64,000 nucleotides of DNA from Prorocentrum cordatum (GCA_963575745.1 CAUYUJ010017869.1:105001-169000), one strand, 5' to 3'; shown: positions 37,430-48,722, counted from the stretch's first letter. The notes: generated by a model not told the origin, from the letters alone. Translations and numbers: made by a program.

Positions 37430-38140
37430 ATCTTTCTGCACTCGCATGCTGAAGGCGTGCCAATTCGCGTCGGCATGCTTCCGCGATCCAATCGAGGTTG
37501 ATCCAGCGCGCCCTGCGAATATGCATAGGGCCCGCTGCACGGCCCGCCCGTTCTAGTTTCATGACAGCCTCATTGTCCTGGGCGGCGATGAACTGCACTG
37601 GGGGTTGCCCCGCGGGCTCCGGGGCCTCGACGGGCGCACAAAGCATATGATCTCGGCGCGGAACCGTCAGAGAACGGGGCAAAGAAGGAGACCCGGGCGA
37701 AGAGGCCCAAAATAGCAAATGTTTTTCGGTTGGGGGGGCTCGGTTTTCGCGCACGGGCAAAGCTTCGGGCACGCGCGGGGGCCATCGTAGACAACCACCA
37801 CAGTGAGCAAGACAGGCTAGGTCAGTGGTCTGACACCTGTCTGCCCACGCGCAGCGAGAACGCCAGCAATGGCAATCCTTCCAATCATCAAACTGCATCT
37901 GGAGCAACGATCCTGGATTCCGCAGAGGAGTGAGAAACACTATGTGTCTTGCACACTGCGTTGAAAACGACAAATGCGTTGGAGACCGCGAGGGAAGCAC
38001 GGATGCCAGTATTGTATGTCGACGAGGTAACACAGCCGACAACATTTGCATCTACGCAGAGCACAAGGGAGAGCTTGCCCGCGTCGCCACCGACAAAGCC
38101 GCGCAAGCAGCGATCTCGCGCATGCTTCAAGCAACGCACA
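37430..38140 (-). pseudogene. Ty1/copia-like RNase H region, frameshifted
   Basis: Two in-order pieces follow the reverse transcriptase. The piece at 37888-38139 has LVLCVDANVVGCVTS, matching the copia FTDADFAGC block, and VSHSSAESRIVAPDAV, matching the SHSSTEAEV block, then a stop at 37888. The piece at about 37430-37620, in another frame, has AAQDNEAVMKLERAG and a MHIRRARWINLDWIAEACRR segment, matching the downstream DN-A..RH..RTHR-N-W-E block of dinoflagellate copia-like proteins. RNase H removes the RNA template during cDNA synthesis. Frameshifts and stops show that the copy is dead. Confidence 0.8.
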
Positions 38141-38465
38141 AACCGGCGGAGACGCTGGCCAGGAAATGTTACATGGGACGATTCCTCGGGCTAGCACGCA
38201 TACCAGGCGCCAGGAGCACAACCGACAGCTCCAGGCGAGGCAAGGCACTAGTAGAGAGACACTAGCCGCCTCGGGACCAGGGACCCCACGATCGTCGACA
38301 TCGTCGACTTCAGAATTTGGCAAGTGCGCGCCCTTTGTCTGGTGCGTCGGCAGGCGGCAAGTCCGCTCGCAAGAGAATTGGGCCCGTGGAGATTCGACGG
38401 CGGCCCCCGAATATCGCTGCGCGTACTGGTTGGTGAAGCCAGGAACGTCGCATCGCACGCCGCGA

Positions 38466-39050
38466 CTATCTTTCCATTATGTATTCGGATGTGGGATGTT
38501 TAAACGAAAATAATCGGGCAGCCCCCATGCGCCCCTCAAACCTGGTGTCGGTCAGACTATAACACAACTGACCGCAGCCCAAGGAAGGGCCGAACTTGGC
38601 ATCCGGATCCATCTTGATCCCGCATCTGCGGATGAATGCCCATCCTTTGGTCCAGCCCTGCGTCGAATGCCCATCCTTTGGTCCAGCCCTGCGTCGACCT
38701 GGCCTATTCGAAGTCATCGACATAGACAGACGACGTCAACCCCAGGGATGCGCCCACGCGCATTCCCAGCCTGCCACGGGGACGAACCAGACTGATTCCG
38801 AGCAGGCACGGCAGCGTCGTTCCCAGAACACGCCAGTCAGAGGACGTCCGCAAAGTGCGAGTCGCAGGCGACGTACTGGTTGCTTGCACTTGGCCCATGA
38901 ATCTGGGCGACGGAGTGGTGGCAATGAGCTGCACAGGTCCACGGGGTCGGTTCTGCCGCCTCCCCAAAATAACAACGTTTTGGCGCATGCCTCCGGCGCG
39001 TCACTTCGCCCGCCACCACTGCCAGGTAGCACGCCCATGCCGTCGCCGAG
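38466..39050 (-). pseudogene. Ty1/copia-like reverse transcriptase, frameshifted
   Basis: Minus-strand frames give, in order, RPLTGVFWERRC, SVYVDDFE (catalytic YVDD at 38713-38724) and, in a second frame, GWTKGWAFIRR..IKMDPDAKFGPSLGCGQ. This order is the palm core and following segment of RVT_2-type copia reverse transcriptases. A stop (TAG, 38704-38706) directly follows YVDDFE, and a perfect 31-bp tandem duplication (38634-38664 and 38665-38695) shifts the frame just downstream. The enzyme would copy element RNA into DNA, but this copy cannot make it. Confidence 0.85.
38634..38695. repeat. 31-bp perfect tandem duplication inside the copia RT
   Basis: Bases 38634-38664 are repeated exactly at 38665-38695. 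As 31 is not a multiple of three, it breaks the RT frame, and on the minus strand it duplicates the G-W-T-K-G-W-A coding stretch. Confidence 0.95.
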
Positions 39051-39577
39051 TTTGGAGGCCTCGATGCGAGAGGCATCGAGGCCGTCGCGATCGTTTGGTC
39101 AGCCGTCGGAATCGTTTGCGCCCGGCTTTGTCTCGGCGCGGCCGCGGCGGCGTGGACGAGGCCAACACTGCCGCTGCAAGGCCCCGCCCCCCGATTCGGG
39201 CACACCCTGCAAGGCTCATGAGCGGTGACAAATCACGCGCGATGCCACAAATGCAATCGAAGAACAGCGACAGACTTCGCGCGCGCGAATCGAAGAACAC
39301 CTCGGCGGCAATCCCGTCAACCCGCCGTTGCCTCCGAGACATATCGGCCATAGCAACCTGCATGGCGCGGTCTGGGCGGCCGGCTTTCTGCCTCTTGGTC
39401 TCGCGGCCTACGGCGGTGATCTGGACGTCGGGCGCGATCTCTGGGCGCGGCGAAACGCGCCCACCTTGCCTGGGGCTCGCTGATTGCCCGGCGCTGACTC
39501 CATCCCATGCGCCTGAAGAGTCGGACCACCCCCGACAGGACGACGTCGTTCGCGCGAGACGAGACGAGTCGAGCTCC

Positions 39578-40410
39578 TCAAGCTCTGGGCAAGCCGTCGG
39601 CGTCGCTGGGAATGACAAGCTTTGCGCGGGGCGCGCGAACAATGCGCACGCAGCTTGATCCACGCTGTTCCGAGGAGCCCAGCAGGCGGGCCAGCACGGC
39701 GAGCACGGCGGCCTCTTCAGGCTCTGCAGGAGTTCCCTCCCGCACTACACTCGGATCGCCCCAGTTTGGCGGGCGCGCGACGAATGGTTCTGGCTCGGCG
39801 GGTTCACCGCGGGACCGCGCGGCCCCGGAAGCAACGGCGTCGTGCTCCGTTGGGTTGCGCCGACGGAGAAGCCCGACTCGAACGGAACGCGATCGCCTCT
39901 GGGACGACGATGTCCTCGCATCGGCGGACGCGACAGCGAGGGCCGCCGGCCACTTCGCGCAAGTGGCCGCGTAGATGACGAGGTAGTCGCCAGACCAACG
40001 GCCGCCTGGATAAAGGTGGTATCCAATGAAAAGACCTGGTACACGCGCGTCAAACTTGTCGGCGTCCTTGCTGAGCCCCGTGCGTGGGCACTTCCAACGC
40101 ACGCACGCACCAACGGGCACTGCGTGGCCAGTAATGGACTCGCCAACACGCGCCTCGCAGGCTGCGACAACGTCATTCGCTGGGCCACCACCAGCGACGC
40201 CAACGCCGAGGCCGCCAAAGATGTGAGCACAGCCGAAGCACTGCATAGCTCCCTTCCACCTTTCGTGTCCCAATCCAGGCGCATGGAGCACAGATTTGGC
40301 ACAGTGGAGGACGCGATTCAACGCTCGCTCGGGCAATCCATTGGTCCGTGGTCGACATGGAGTGTCGGTGCCGCGACGCCATCCAGACTTGCGGCACGCC
40401 CTGATAGGCG
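39578..40410 (-). pseudogene. Ty1/copia-like integrase C-terminal half
   Basis: One minus-strand frame runs from DTPCRPRTNGLPERALNRVL (the conserved Y-R-P-Q-T-N-G-x-x-E-R block of retroviral-type integrases, carrying the catalytic Glu) through HERWKGAMQCFGC to DKFDARVPGLFIGYHLYPGG and RWSGDYLVIY, a block seen after integrase in dinoflagellate copia-like proteins. A Pro/Glu-rich linker follows. Integrase inserts element cDNA into the genome. The N-terminal zinc-binding and first catalytic Asp region is not readable in one frame. Confidence 0.82.
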
Positions 40411-41232
40411 CGCCAGAGATGTCGGGCGCGCTCGACCTCGTCGTTCAAACAAATGGACTGTAGAAAAGATGTGGTACCCACGTCTTCGCGCACTGCCGGA
40501 CAAACCATGGTCGCGCCAGCGCAGCGGTTGAGAGCAACCGAGGCGCGCGAATCACCGCGTCGAGCGGCGGACTCCGGGTTAGAGTCTAGAGGGCACAATG
40601 CGGTCTGCTGTGAGAAGCTCAGCAAAGCGCCTCGGGACGACGGCCTCGCTGGTGATGTCCTCTGAAGTCGGAAAGGCGGGAACAGACAGTTCGCGCTGTA
40701 GTTTGCCTGGCTCGTCATGAATGAGCGCGCGAGAACAAATATCGCCCCCAGGGTGCCTGGGGCAGCGCGCAAGGCAGCGTCGGGGGTCGATGGCGCGACG
40801 GGCGCGCGCTGCCAGGGCCGCGATGGAGCGCCCGTAGCGTGATACCACTGCGCGCAGGGATCGCACGAAAAGCGCCCCCCGCCCCTCACATGAAGAACTT
40901 TAGACCAATGGGACCGTCAAACGACGCGCGAACTGCAAACGGAAACTGCTCGACGGTCAGCCAACGACAATGCCGCGACATCCAATGCGAACGGCGCGCT
41001 ACTGCTATGCTCATTGGCGTTTGAACTGGGCGTCTCCTTGTGCTGGCACGCAGTCAATGCCCTAAACCATTGTGGACATTCGCGCGCCCGTGCCTAGGCA
41101 AAAACTACTGGGCACGTCGGCCCTTGGCAGCTCTGGCAAGAGCCCCAAGCGGCGCCCGGGGCCCGCCCCGCGCGGGCGCGCATCGAAAAGCTGAGATGCA
41201 CCCCAAAAACAAAGTTTAGGGACCAGGCATAT

Positions 41233-41234
41233 CA

Positions 41235-41267
<33 letters not shown>

Positions 41268-41270
41268 TAT
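41233..41270. repeat. (TA)n microsatellite
   Basis: About 26 bases of TA followed by CACATATATAT, inside the copia-like element. Confidence 0.95.
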
Positions 41271-41676
41271 CCTCCGTATGAAACTCACATAAGCTCCCCC
41301 GAAGCAGAAAGTCTCGCGCGGGAGTCCCGAAAAGTTCTACGCGCAGAAGAACGCGCTTACACAAGCGCCAAAAAACTTTATATTGGACCAGTTGCCTTAA
41401 GAGAAACGCCCCTGGTCTAATTTTTTTCGTCGGCGGGGCCACGAGGGGGCGACGGGGGCGGGCGCGGGTGCCCTCGGCTGGGCCAGCGGCGACGCCGCGC
41501 GAAGGACCGCGCCGGCGCGCCGCCGTCGCCTCAACCTGCGAGCCGCGGCCGCGGCACGCGCGGCCCTGAGAATGCCGGCGCGGGCGCAGCCGCGTCGAGC
41601 GCGCCCAGGAAGTCGCCGCGCGCGCGGGGCCCCCCTGCGGCAGCTGGCAATGGTCTCACCGACGGGGCGCCTACAT

Positions 41677-42800
41677 TTACGCCCATTCGCCGCACATGCA
41701 AAACGTTGACATGTAAAATCCACATTTGTGGGGGCTGGGGTCGGTTTCCCACTGTTCAGGGGGCGCTATGGCATTGACCCTCGGGGGTCGCGAGAAAACG
41801 CCCATCGCTGCGCGCCCACAGCAGCCCGCAATCATCTTCCTCGACGGGGCGGCCGAACGAAAATACGAAGTCAGCGCGCCGCTTGCCTTGGCGGCCAGCG
41901 CAGGGTTTCCTATGCGACGCGCCGAACAACGCCGTCGCCCACGGCGCGGGCCTGGCGAAGCGTCGCTGCGCCACGGCGAACGGGACTGGCTGCGACGGCA
42001 GGCACGACCGCGGGAACCCCCAGATTGAGATCGACCGCGCGGGAAATTGCGCCGAGCCCCGAGGCTGGCTGAGACCGCGCGGGGAGCCGCGGCGCGCGTC
42101 GCGGACGTTGCGGCGGGAGTCGCAGGAGGGGCCTGCGGCGACCACGGCCGTCGCGATCGGGTCGGCGGGCGCCCCGCGGCCCGAGCGACGGTCGGCAGCC
42201 GCGGTCGGAGGGGCGGCGGCCCGCGGGGCTCCGCGACAGCCGCGGGCTGCGCGGGCGGCCTGGACTCCGAGGCGGAGTCTCGCGCCCTGAATCGACATGG
42301 GGGCGCGCGCACCGGCTGCCCTCGAGGCAACGATCGGCCCCGCAGCAAGCGCAGTCCGCAACGCGAGATCGGTCGCAACGATCGCCGTAGAGACAGAGCC
42401 CAAACTTCGCAAATGAATGGCAAAAGTTCGTCCTGGGCACAATCGAAGGCCGCCGGGAACTGTCGCGCGTGGAATGCCCGCGCCGCGCGCAGCTCGCATT
42501 TAGACCATTTCGCGCATTCGTCCTTACTGTAAATGGCAGCATCGACGGCTTCGCCGCAGTGGTAGTGGAGCGCTTTTATGTCCGCACGGGTTACGTTGAA
42601 GTCGGCGCGAGCTCGATGGCGGCATCGACTCGCCGGACTTGTTCGGCGCCCTGTCGCGCGCTGCCACATCTTCGCGCGCCCACGGGCGACCCAGGTGCGA
42701 AATGGGCTCCAGCATGCCACGGGGGAAGTGTCTCGCGGAGCACCAATAAAAGATCGCACCAGTCGGGCGCGAGCTATCGCCGCGCACGCGCAGAGCACGC
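41677..42800 (-). pseudogene. Gag-like region with CCCH-type finger, degenerate
   Basis: Minus-strand frames give NVTRADIKALHYHCGEAVDA and DECAKWSKCELRAARAFHAR, then, after a one-base frame change, NFCHSFAKFGLCLYGDRC at about 42378-42425. The Cys spacing C-x8-C-x5-C matches a CCCH finger, but the expected His three residues further is Arg here. An Arg/Ser/Pro/Ala-rich stretch follows. Position upstream of integrase on the same strand suggests the RNA-binding gag part of the copia-like element. It could also be an unrelated RNA-binding protein fragment. Confidence 0.5.
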
Positions 42801-43480
42801 ACGTCTGTCAGCGCTCCAAATTCGCGGGCAACTCGACGTCCCAGCGCAACCCGGTGGATAAAATCTCCGCGGGCGCAGCTGCCAGCTTGCAACCCAGGCT
42901 TTCAAAATGACCACTGCCACGTAGGTCCTCTAACTGCACGTCAGGCTGCTCGGCCGCGCAAAGAAACGTGCCGGCGGCGGCGCGCCCCTCAAAGGCCCGC
43001 AACTAGCACTGCGAAGCTGCTGCCATTCAAGCACCTGGGTGAAGGCGGGGCGCCTCGATGGTTGTGGACTCCATGGTCACGGCCTGGACCGCGCCGGGCC
43101 GGGGGGCGCGCTGTGTCGGGGGCTCCGCCCAGCCTGCGTGCTCTGACTCTGCAGCGGTCGACGTGGGCGGCGCCGCGCAGCGTCTGCCGCGCGCGCGGGC
43201 AGCTCGTCGTCGACGCGGGCGCGACCCCGCTGCAGCTGGCCCACGCAGTCCGAAGGCCCCCCAACTTCCGCATAGATCTCCGCGGCTCGATTCGCGACGC
43301 GAGAGCGCCGTCGATCAACGCTGAGATGTCGCAAATACAAAGTCGCAAATCGCAAAAAAAAAAAAACGGTTGCGTCGGCGAGAGGGCCTCAACTCCTGAC
43401 ACCCGCGACGTCGAGGCATCTCTCTCAACTTGGACTTCGCGAAACTGCCTTGGCACGCGGCCCACCATCGCCCGCAAGGT
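42801..43480 (-). other. Possible 5' part of the copia-like element
   Basis: Open minus-strand frames (for example RFATLYLRHLS and NRAAEIYAEVGGPSDCVGQL near 43240-43350) precede the gag-like region, but I recognise no motif. Confidence 0.3.
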
Positions 43481-43713
43481 CTAAGCATTAGAAACCGAGG
43501 GGGCGCGGTTGCCAACCGAGGCGGCGAAATCCGCCGCCCCCATTGCGGGGACACCAGGCTGCAGGCCGAAGGTTCGCAGTTTCCTGTTCCTTGTTGACTT
43601 CTTGCTGCTTGCTGTTCCTTGTTGATGGGCCGCGCGAGGGGGGGGGGCCCAAAACGGGCACTTCACCACGCCCAAATCGCATTGTCTGAATTGTTGGGGT
43701 GGGTAAAAATTAA

Positions 43714-43905
43714 CACCCCTCACGCAGATCGGCGGGGTCAGGGCCCAAAAACACATGGGATGTGCCACATTTCCGAAATTCGGCGGCACCCCTCACGCAG
43801 ATCGGCGGGGTCAGGGTCCAAAAACACACGGGATTTGCAACATTTCTCAAATTCGGTAGCACCCAATCACGCAGATCGGCGGGGTCAGGGTCCAAAAACA
43901 AAAAA
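43714..43905 (+). repeat. 73-bp satellite A, three copies
   Basis: CACCCCTCACGCAGATCGGC followed by GGGTCAGGGTCCAAAAACAC and TTTGCCACATTTCTGAAATT starts at 43714, 43787 and 43860, an exact 73-base step. The same satellite recurs at 45989-46400. Confidence 0.93.
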
Positions 43906-44330
43906 AAAGATTATCCAGGCAAAACAACCTAACAGCGATGTGTATAAGCATATCTGGAATCATTCCCCGTCAGATTCAGGTGAGGATCCAGTTGTAGAAT
44001 TCTGCTGTTCTCGCGGTCGCAGTCGCATTCGCAATGACAGACGCAGTGGCAACGGCCTTAAGATCCTATGGAATCCTAAGGATTCCTAGGGAGTCCTAAG
44101 GCATCCTTAGGCATCCTTAGGAATCCATAGGAAACCTTAGGAATCCTTAGGCATCCTGATTCCTAGGGATTCCCATGGATTCCTAAGGATTCCTAGAGAA
44201 TCCTAAAGATTCCCAAGGATTCCTGCGGATGCTTACCTATGCCTACGGATTCCTAAGGATGCCTACGGATTCCTAAGGATTCCGATGGAATTTTAAGGAT
44301 TCCCATGGATTCCTACGGACGCCCCAGCCT
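43906..44330. repeat. GGATTCCTAAGG-type repeat
   Basis: From about 44060, 12-base GGATTCCTAAGG / GGCATCCTTAGG units repeat irregularly. The first 150 bases are unique-looking. Confidence 0.8.
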
Positions 44331-45392
44331 GCCTCACTTTCAGCCTCAGTTTCAGCCTGCCTCGGCTTGCCTCAGCCTCAGCCTCAGCCTGCCTCGGCCT
44401 CAGCCTCAGCCTGCCTCGGCCTCAGCCTCAGCCTGCCCCGGCCTCAGCCTGCGTCAGCCTCAGCCTCAGCCTGCCTCAGCCTCAGCCTGCCTCAGCCTCA
44501 GCCTCAGCCTCAGCCTCAGCCTGCCTCGGCCTCAGCCCGCCTCGGCCTCAGCCTGCCTCAGCCCCTCCTCCCCCCCCCTCCCCCCCCATTCAGCCTCACC
44601 TTGTCTCAGCTTCGGCCTGCCTCGGCCTCATCCTCATCCTCAGCCTCAGTCTCAGCCTCAGCCTGTCTCGGCCTGAACCTGCCTCGGCCTCAGCCTCAGC
44701 CTGCCTCAGCCTCAGCCTGCCTCAGCCTCAGCCTAAGCCTGCCTCGGCCTCAGCCTGTCTCGGCCTCAGCCTGCCTCGGCCTCAGCCTCAGCCTCAGCCT
44801 CAGCCTCAGCCTCAGCCTGCCTCGGCCTCAGCCTCAGCCTCAACCTCAGCCTCAGCCTCAGCCTCAGCCTCAGCCTGCCTCGGCCTCAGCCTCAGCCTCA
44901 GTCTGCCTCAGCCTCAGCCTCAGCCTGCCTCAACCTCAGCCTGCACCTGCCTCAGCCTCAGTCTCAGCCTCAGCCGCAGCTTGCCTCAGCCTCAGCCACA
45001 GCCTCAGCCTCAGCCTCAGCCTGCCTCAGCTTCAGCCTCAGTTTCAGCCTGCCTCGGCTTGCCTCAGCCTCAGCCTCAGCCTGCCTCGGCCTCAGCCTCA
45101 GCCTCAGCCTCAGCCTCAGCCTCAGCCTCAGCGTCAGCCTCTCAGCCTCAGCCTGCATCAGCCTCAGCCTCAGCCTCAGCCTGCCTCAGCCTCAGTCTCA
45201 GCCTGCCTCAGCCTCAGCCTGCCTCAGCCTCAGCCTCAGCCTGCCTCGGCCTCAGCCTGCGTTAGCCTCAGCCTCAGCCTGCCTCAGCCTCAGCCTGCCT
45301 CAGCCTCAGCCTCAGCCTGCCTCGGCGTGCCTCAGCCTCAGCCTCAGCCTGCCTCGGCCTCAGCCTGTCTCGGCCTCAGCCTGCCTCAGCTC
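44331..45392. repeat. (CAGCCT)n hexanucleotide tract, about 1 kb
   Basis: CAGCCTCAGCCT repeats with CTGCCTCGG variants and one C-run (44568-44588). The Ser/Leu/Pro/Gln-rich 479-codon plus-strand frame across it is repeat-driven. Confidence 0.95.
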
Positions 45393-45395
45393 GGG

Positions 45396-45815
45396 CATTC
45401 AAAATATGGCACAGGACTCGTGTTCTGGGAAGACGAAGAACACGAAGTGGCCCACAGTCGGCTCCGGGCAATCAAAATATGTACAAGAATAGTGTTCTGG
45501 GAACACGAAGAACACGAAGTGGCCTACGGTTGGTCCCGGGCATTCAAAATGTGGCCTGGGAATGGTGTTCTGGGAACACGGAGAACACGAAGTGGCCTAC
45601 GGTTGGCCCTGGGCATTCAAAATGTGGCCTGGGAGTGGTGTTCTGGGAACACGAAGAACACGAAGTGGCCTACAGTTGGCCCAGGGCATTCAAAATGTGG
45701 CCTGGGAATGGTGTTCTGGGAACACGAAGATCACGAAGTGGCCTACAGTTGGCTCCGGGCATTCAGAATGTGGCCTGGGAATTGTGTTCTGGGAATGGAT
45801 TCCTAAAGATTCTTA
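45396..45815 (+). repeat. 73-bp satellite B, six copies
   Basis: GGGCATTCAAAATGTGGCCT, GGGAATGGTGTTCTGGGAAC and ACGAAGAACACGAAGTGGCC start at 45396, 45469, 45541, 45614, 45687 and 45760 (steps of 72-73). The sequence is unrelated to satellite A although the unit length is the same. It is closed on the right by a few GGATTCCTAA units. Confidence 0.93.
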
Positions 45816-45988
45816 AGAATTCCTAAAGATTCCTAAGGATTCCTGGGGCTGACCCTTTCGTCCTTGTCCGGATCTGTCCAGATCCCGCCCAGACCCCCCT
45901 GGGGGGTCAAGATGCTTTCTTTTGAGCCAACTAGAAACCTATCAGTCTTCGCTGTTATGTTATTTGCAACTTTTCGCAAATTTGGTGA
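45816..45988. other. Spacer between satellites B and A
   Basis: A few GATTCCTAA units followed by unique-looking sequence. No gene is seen. Confidence 0.4.
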
Positions 45989-46400
45989 CACCCCTCACGC
46001 AGATCGGCGGGGTCAGGGTCCAAAAACACACGGGATTTGCCACATTTCTACCATTAACACCCCTCACGCAGATCGGCGGGGTCAGGGTCCAAAAACATAG
46101 AGGACTTGCAACATTTCTGAACTTTGCTGGCACCCCTCGCGCAGATCGGCGGGGTCAGGGTCCAAAAACACATGGGACTTGCCACATTTCTAAAATTTGC
46201 TGGCACCCCTCACACAGATCAGCAGGATCAGGGTCCAAAAACACTGGGGATTTGCCACATTTCTGAAATTCGGTGGCACCCCTCACACAGATCGGCAGGG
46301 CCAGGATGCAAAAACACAAGGAATTTTCCACATTTCTGCAATCCGGCGGCACCCTTCACGCAGATCCGTAGGGTCAGGGTCGAAAAACAAACAGGTCCCG
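45989..46400 (+). repeat. 73-bp satellite A, six copies
   Basis: Units start at 45989, 46058, 46131, 46204, 46277 and 46350. The sequence and orientation match 43714-43905, so the two A arrays bracket the CAGCCT tract and satellite B. Confidence 0.93.
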
Positions 46401-47101
46401 ACATTGCTTCACAGCGAGGCCAAAGCCTCATGACTTCGCTCTTCCATGGCCCATTCTCCGAGAGAGGGGGCCGGCGGCAGGGGGCGAAGCCCTTACGGAT
46501 ATTGGCCAGTCTGGGCCCTTCTGACACGCAGCTCAACCACGGCCAGTTGGAGCACGAAGACTCTGGCGGATAAGGATCGCTGCGACGTGAGTGTCGTCGA
46601 CGCGTTGATTGGCAGCGTTCTCGGCCCGGCAGAGCTCGCCACCACGGTCATGTTGGACGTCGCTGGTCTCGGAACGCATTGCGGCCACTTGGGCTGCAAC
46701 CATGTCTCGAAGCGCCTGTAGGTATCCACGAACGGCGACAGGCGCTGCGTCTGGCATTGACATCGCGAGCCCCTATGCTTCCTCATGGGGGAGTCGAGCT
46801 CGCGAGCCGCTGCGGTCTCTGACCGCGAGGACTTTCGCCTCGAGGTGCCGGGGGTCGGACTTGCTAGAGGCACTGTCGACAAGATCCTGCCCTTGCAGAA
46901 AATGCGACTCCTCGACTCGAACGATCACCTGGGCAACGACCCAGCCGTCGAGATGGGCAGCCTCGTCGACTTCATGAAGTCCTTTGATCAGATCCGACAG
47001 CAAAACGGCCGCGTCGGAAGCGGCGACGGCGACGGATCGCTGCGCGGCGGAGACATGTTGCGCAGCAAATGTTTCAACATGGTCTCTCGGTTCGGCCACA
47101 T
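46401..47101. other. Unidentified open region
   Basis: Both strands stay open over much of 46490-47100. The plus strand encodes LEVPGVGLARGTVDKILPLQ and VEMGSLVDFMKSFDQIRQQN. The minus strand encodes MPDAAPVAVRGYLQALRDMV and, in another frame, AVLLSDLIKGLHEVDEAAHL. None is a family that I recognise. It may be a decayed element piece. Confidence 0.3.
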
Positions 47102-47237
47102 TGAAGGGGCCCCAGGACACACAAATAAATACACACAAATAAAAGCATTCCCCATATTTTCATATATTTTCTGGGATTTCGTCTTCCCCCCCACTTCCAA
47201 TGTTTTCCCATATTTTCTGGGGAATCGACGACTAATC
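47102..47237 (+). mobile_element. 161-bp dispersed element, copy 2 (right end truncated)
   Basis: TGAAGGGGCCCCAGGACACA through the two CATATTTTC blocks to GGGGAATCGACGACTAAT matches copies 1 and 3. The GTGTCTGTGTG right end is absent. Confidence 0.8.
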
Positions 47238-47415
47238 CCACCAGCCCTCTGGGCGTCGGTGGTTTAGGGCGTTTCCTCTTCCACCCCTCCCTCTTCCCCT
47301 TCGGGGAGGGGTTTACCCCTCCCCCTACCCCCTCCCCACTGACCTGGACAGGAGGGGCGGGGAGCGGTCAGAGCGTCCAAAACGGCCTCGGCGAGGAAGC
47401 CAAAATCATTGATTT

Positions 47416-47870
47416 TACTATGGTTTTGGCCCCATTTTGGCCTTCTGAGGGGGCAGGCTAATTAAGCTCCCCTCTTCTTTGATCGATTTCCTCCACGATG
47501 GCCGCAAGAGGCCCCCAGGATGCCCCAAGAGGCCGCAGGATGGCCCCAAGATGGCCCCAAGAGGCCCCCCAAGAGGCCCCCAGGAGGCCCCCAAGAGACC
47601 CCCAAGAGGCCCCAAGAGACCCCCCAGAGGCACCCAAGGTGCTCCCAGAGGCCTTTTTACTATGGTTTGGGCCCCATTTTGGCCTTCTGAAGGGGGCACA
47701 AATGGCCCCACGAAGCGCCCAGGAGGCCCCCAAAGGCCCCAAGATGGCCCCAAGAGGCCCCAAGAGGCCCCCAGGAGGCCCCAAAGAGGATCCCGAACGG
47801 CCCACAGAGGCCCCCCCGAGGCACCCAAGACGCCGAAAAGCCCCTCAGGACGACCCTCTACTCGCCTGGG
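47416..47870. repeat. GGCCCCAAGAGG repeat with 42-bp direct repeats
   Basis: GCCCCAAGAGGCCCCCAAGA-like units fill 47500-47840. A segment starting ACTATGGTTTGGGCCCCATT occurs at about 47417 and again at about 47659, both times followed by TTTGGCCTTCTGA. Confidence 0.8.
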
Positions 47871-48559
47871 CGTCGTTTCTGGACGGGCTAGTGGGGATAT
47901 TTTTGTTTTACAGCCGCAGGCGGAAGCGCCAGCGGCGAACAGTCACGGTCGGGCTGCGGCCGCGAATAAATTCCCGAGCGCGCGCGGGGCCGCGGATCAG
48001 GCGGCAGGTAGCGGCAACCCAGGGTGTCTGAGGGGCCGGCGGTCGTGCAATCCCAGGGAGTCTGAAAGGTCAGTCACCTGAGACGGTCGTGCAAGCTGCA
48101 ACCCAGGGAGACTGAACGGTCAGCCCTCGGACGAGCCAGGCGCAGCCAAAATGACGCGCAGTACGTCCCAGGCCGCGACCGAGTAAGACGACCGCGTGGT
48201 AGGGAACGGTCCCCGTGCGGGAAAGTCATTCCAGGGAGTCTGACGGGTATGATCGGACAGTACTGGTGACGTCGTCCAGCAGGAGAAAGGTTCTGACGGC
48301 GCCAGCGAACCGTCGCAGCATCAGAGAACGCATCCACGCAAGGGGAAGCCTAAGCCCGAGAAGCCAAAGGAGACCCAACCACTGCTGAGCGATGCGCCTG
48401 CGTACAAGAGACCAGCGAACTGGTCAGGACGCAGTAGGGGTACACGGGTAGCCACAGCGAGAACGCGGGGTCGCTCGGGAGTGACGTGCACCGAACAACT
48501 ATGCGACGTAGCGCCAGGCGACTAACTCAACCATGTGGGGGCGCTCGGAAGGACAACAA
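47871..48559. repeat. Short CCCAGGGAGTCTGA repeats; otherwise no gene
   Basis: CCCAGGGAGTCTGA or a close variant follows TCGTGCAA-like sequence near 48050, 48100 and 48230. The remainder shows no recognisable feature. Confidence 0.5.
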
Positions 48560-48722
48560 TGAAGGGGAACTGGAACACACAAATAAATACACACAAATAA
48601 AAATATCCCCAATATTTTCCCATATTTTCTGGGTTTTTGTCTTCCCCACCACTTCCCATATTTTTGCATATTTTCCTGGGAGTCGACGATTAATTGTGTC
48701 TGTGTGTTTCTTTCCCTCCTGA
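48560..48722 (+). mobile_element. 161-bp dispersed element, copy 3
   Basis: A full-length copy from TGAAGGGGAACTGGAACACA to TCTGTGTGTTTCTTTCCCTC plus CTGA. It differs from copy 1 by scattered substitutions. Confidence 0.8.

Larger units (their letters stand above)
38705..43500 (-). mobile_element. Decayed Ty1/copia-like retrotransposon (5' and central parts; whole element about 37.4-43.5 kb)
   Basis: On the minus strand the order gag-like zinc finger region (about 42.8-41.7 kb), integrase (40.4-39.6 kb), reverse transcriptase (39.05-38.5 kb) and RNase H (38.1-37.4 kb) is that of Ty1/copia elements, where integrase precedes RT. Reading is broken in many places. I could not find long terminal repeats: comparing 43.5-43.7 kb with 37.0-37.4 kb by eye showed no convincing match. 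The (TA)n tract at 41233-41270 lies inside it. The borders are therefore approximate. Confidence 0.75.

Noticed and set aside
44367-45806. 479-codon plus-strand frame
   Set aside because: Translation of CAGCCT repeats and of satellite B.
43714-46400. CRISPR array
   Set aside because: The units are contiguous with no unique spacers between them, and the genome is eukaryotic.
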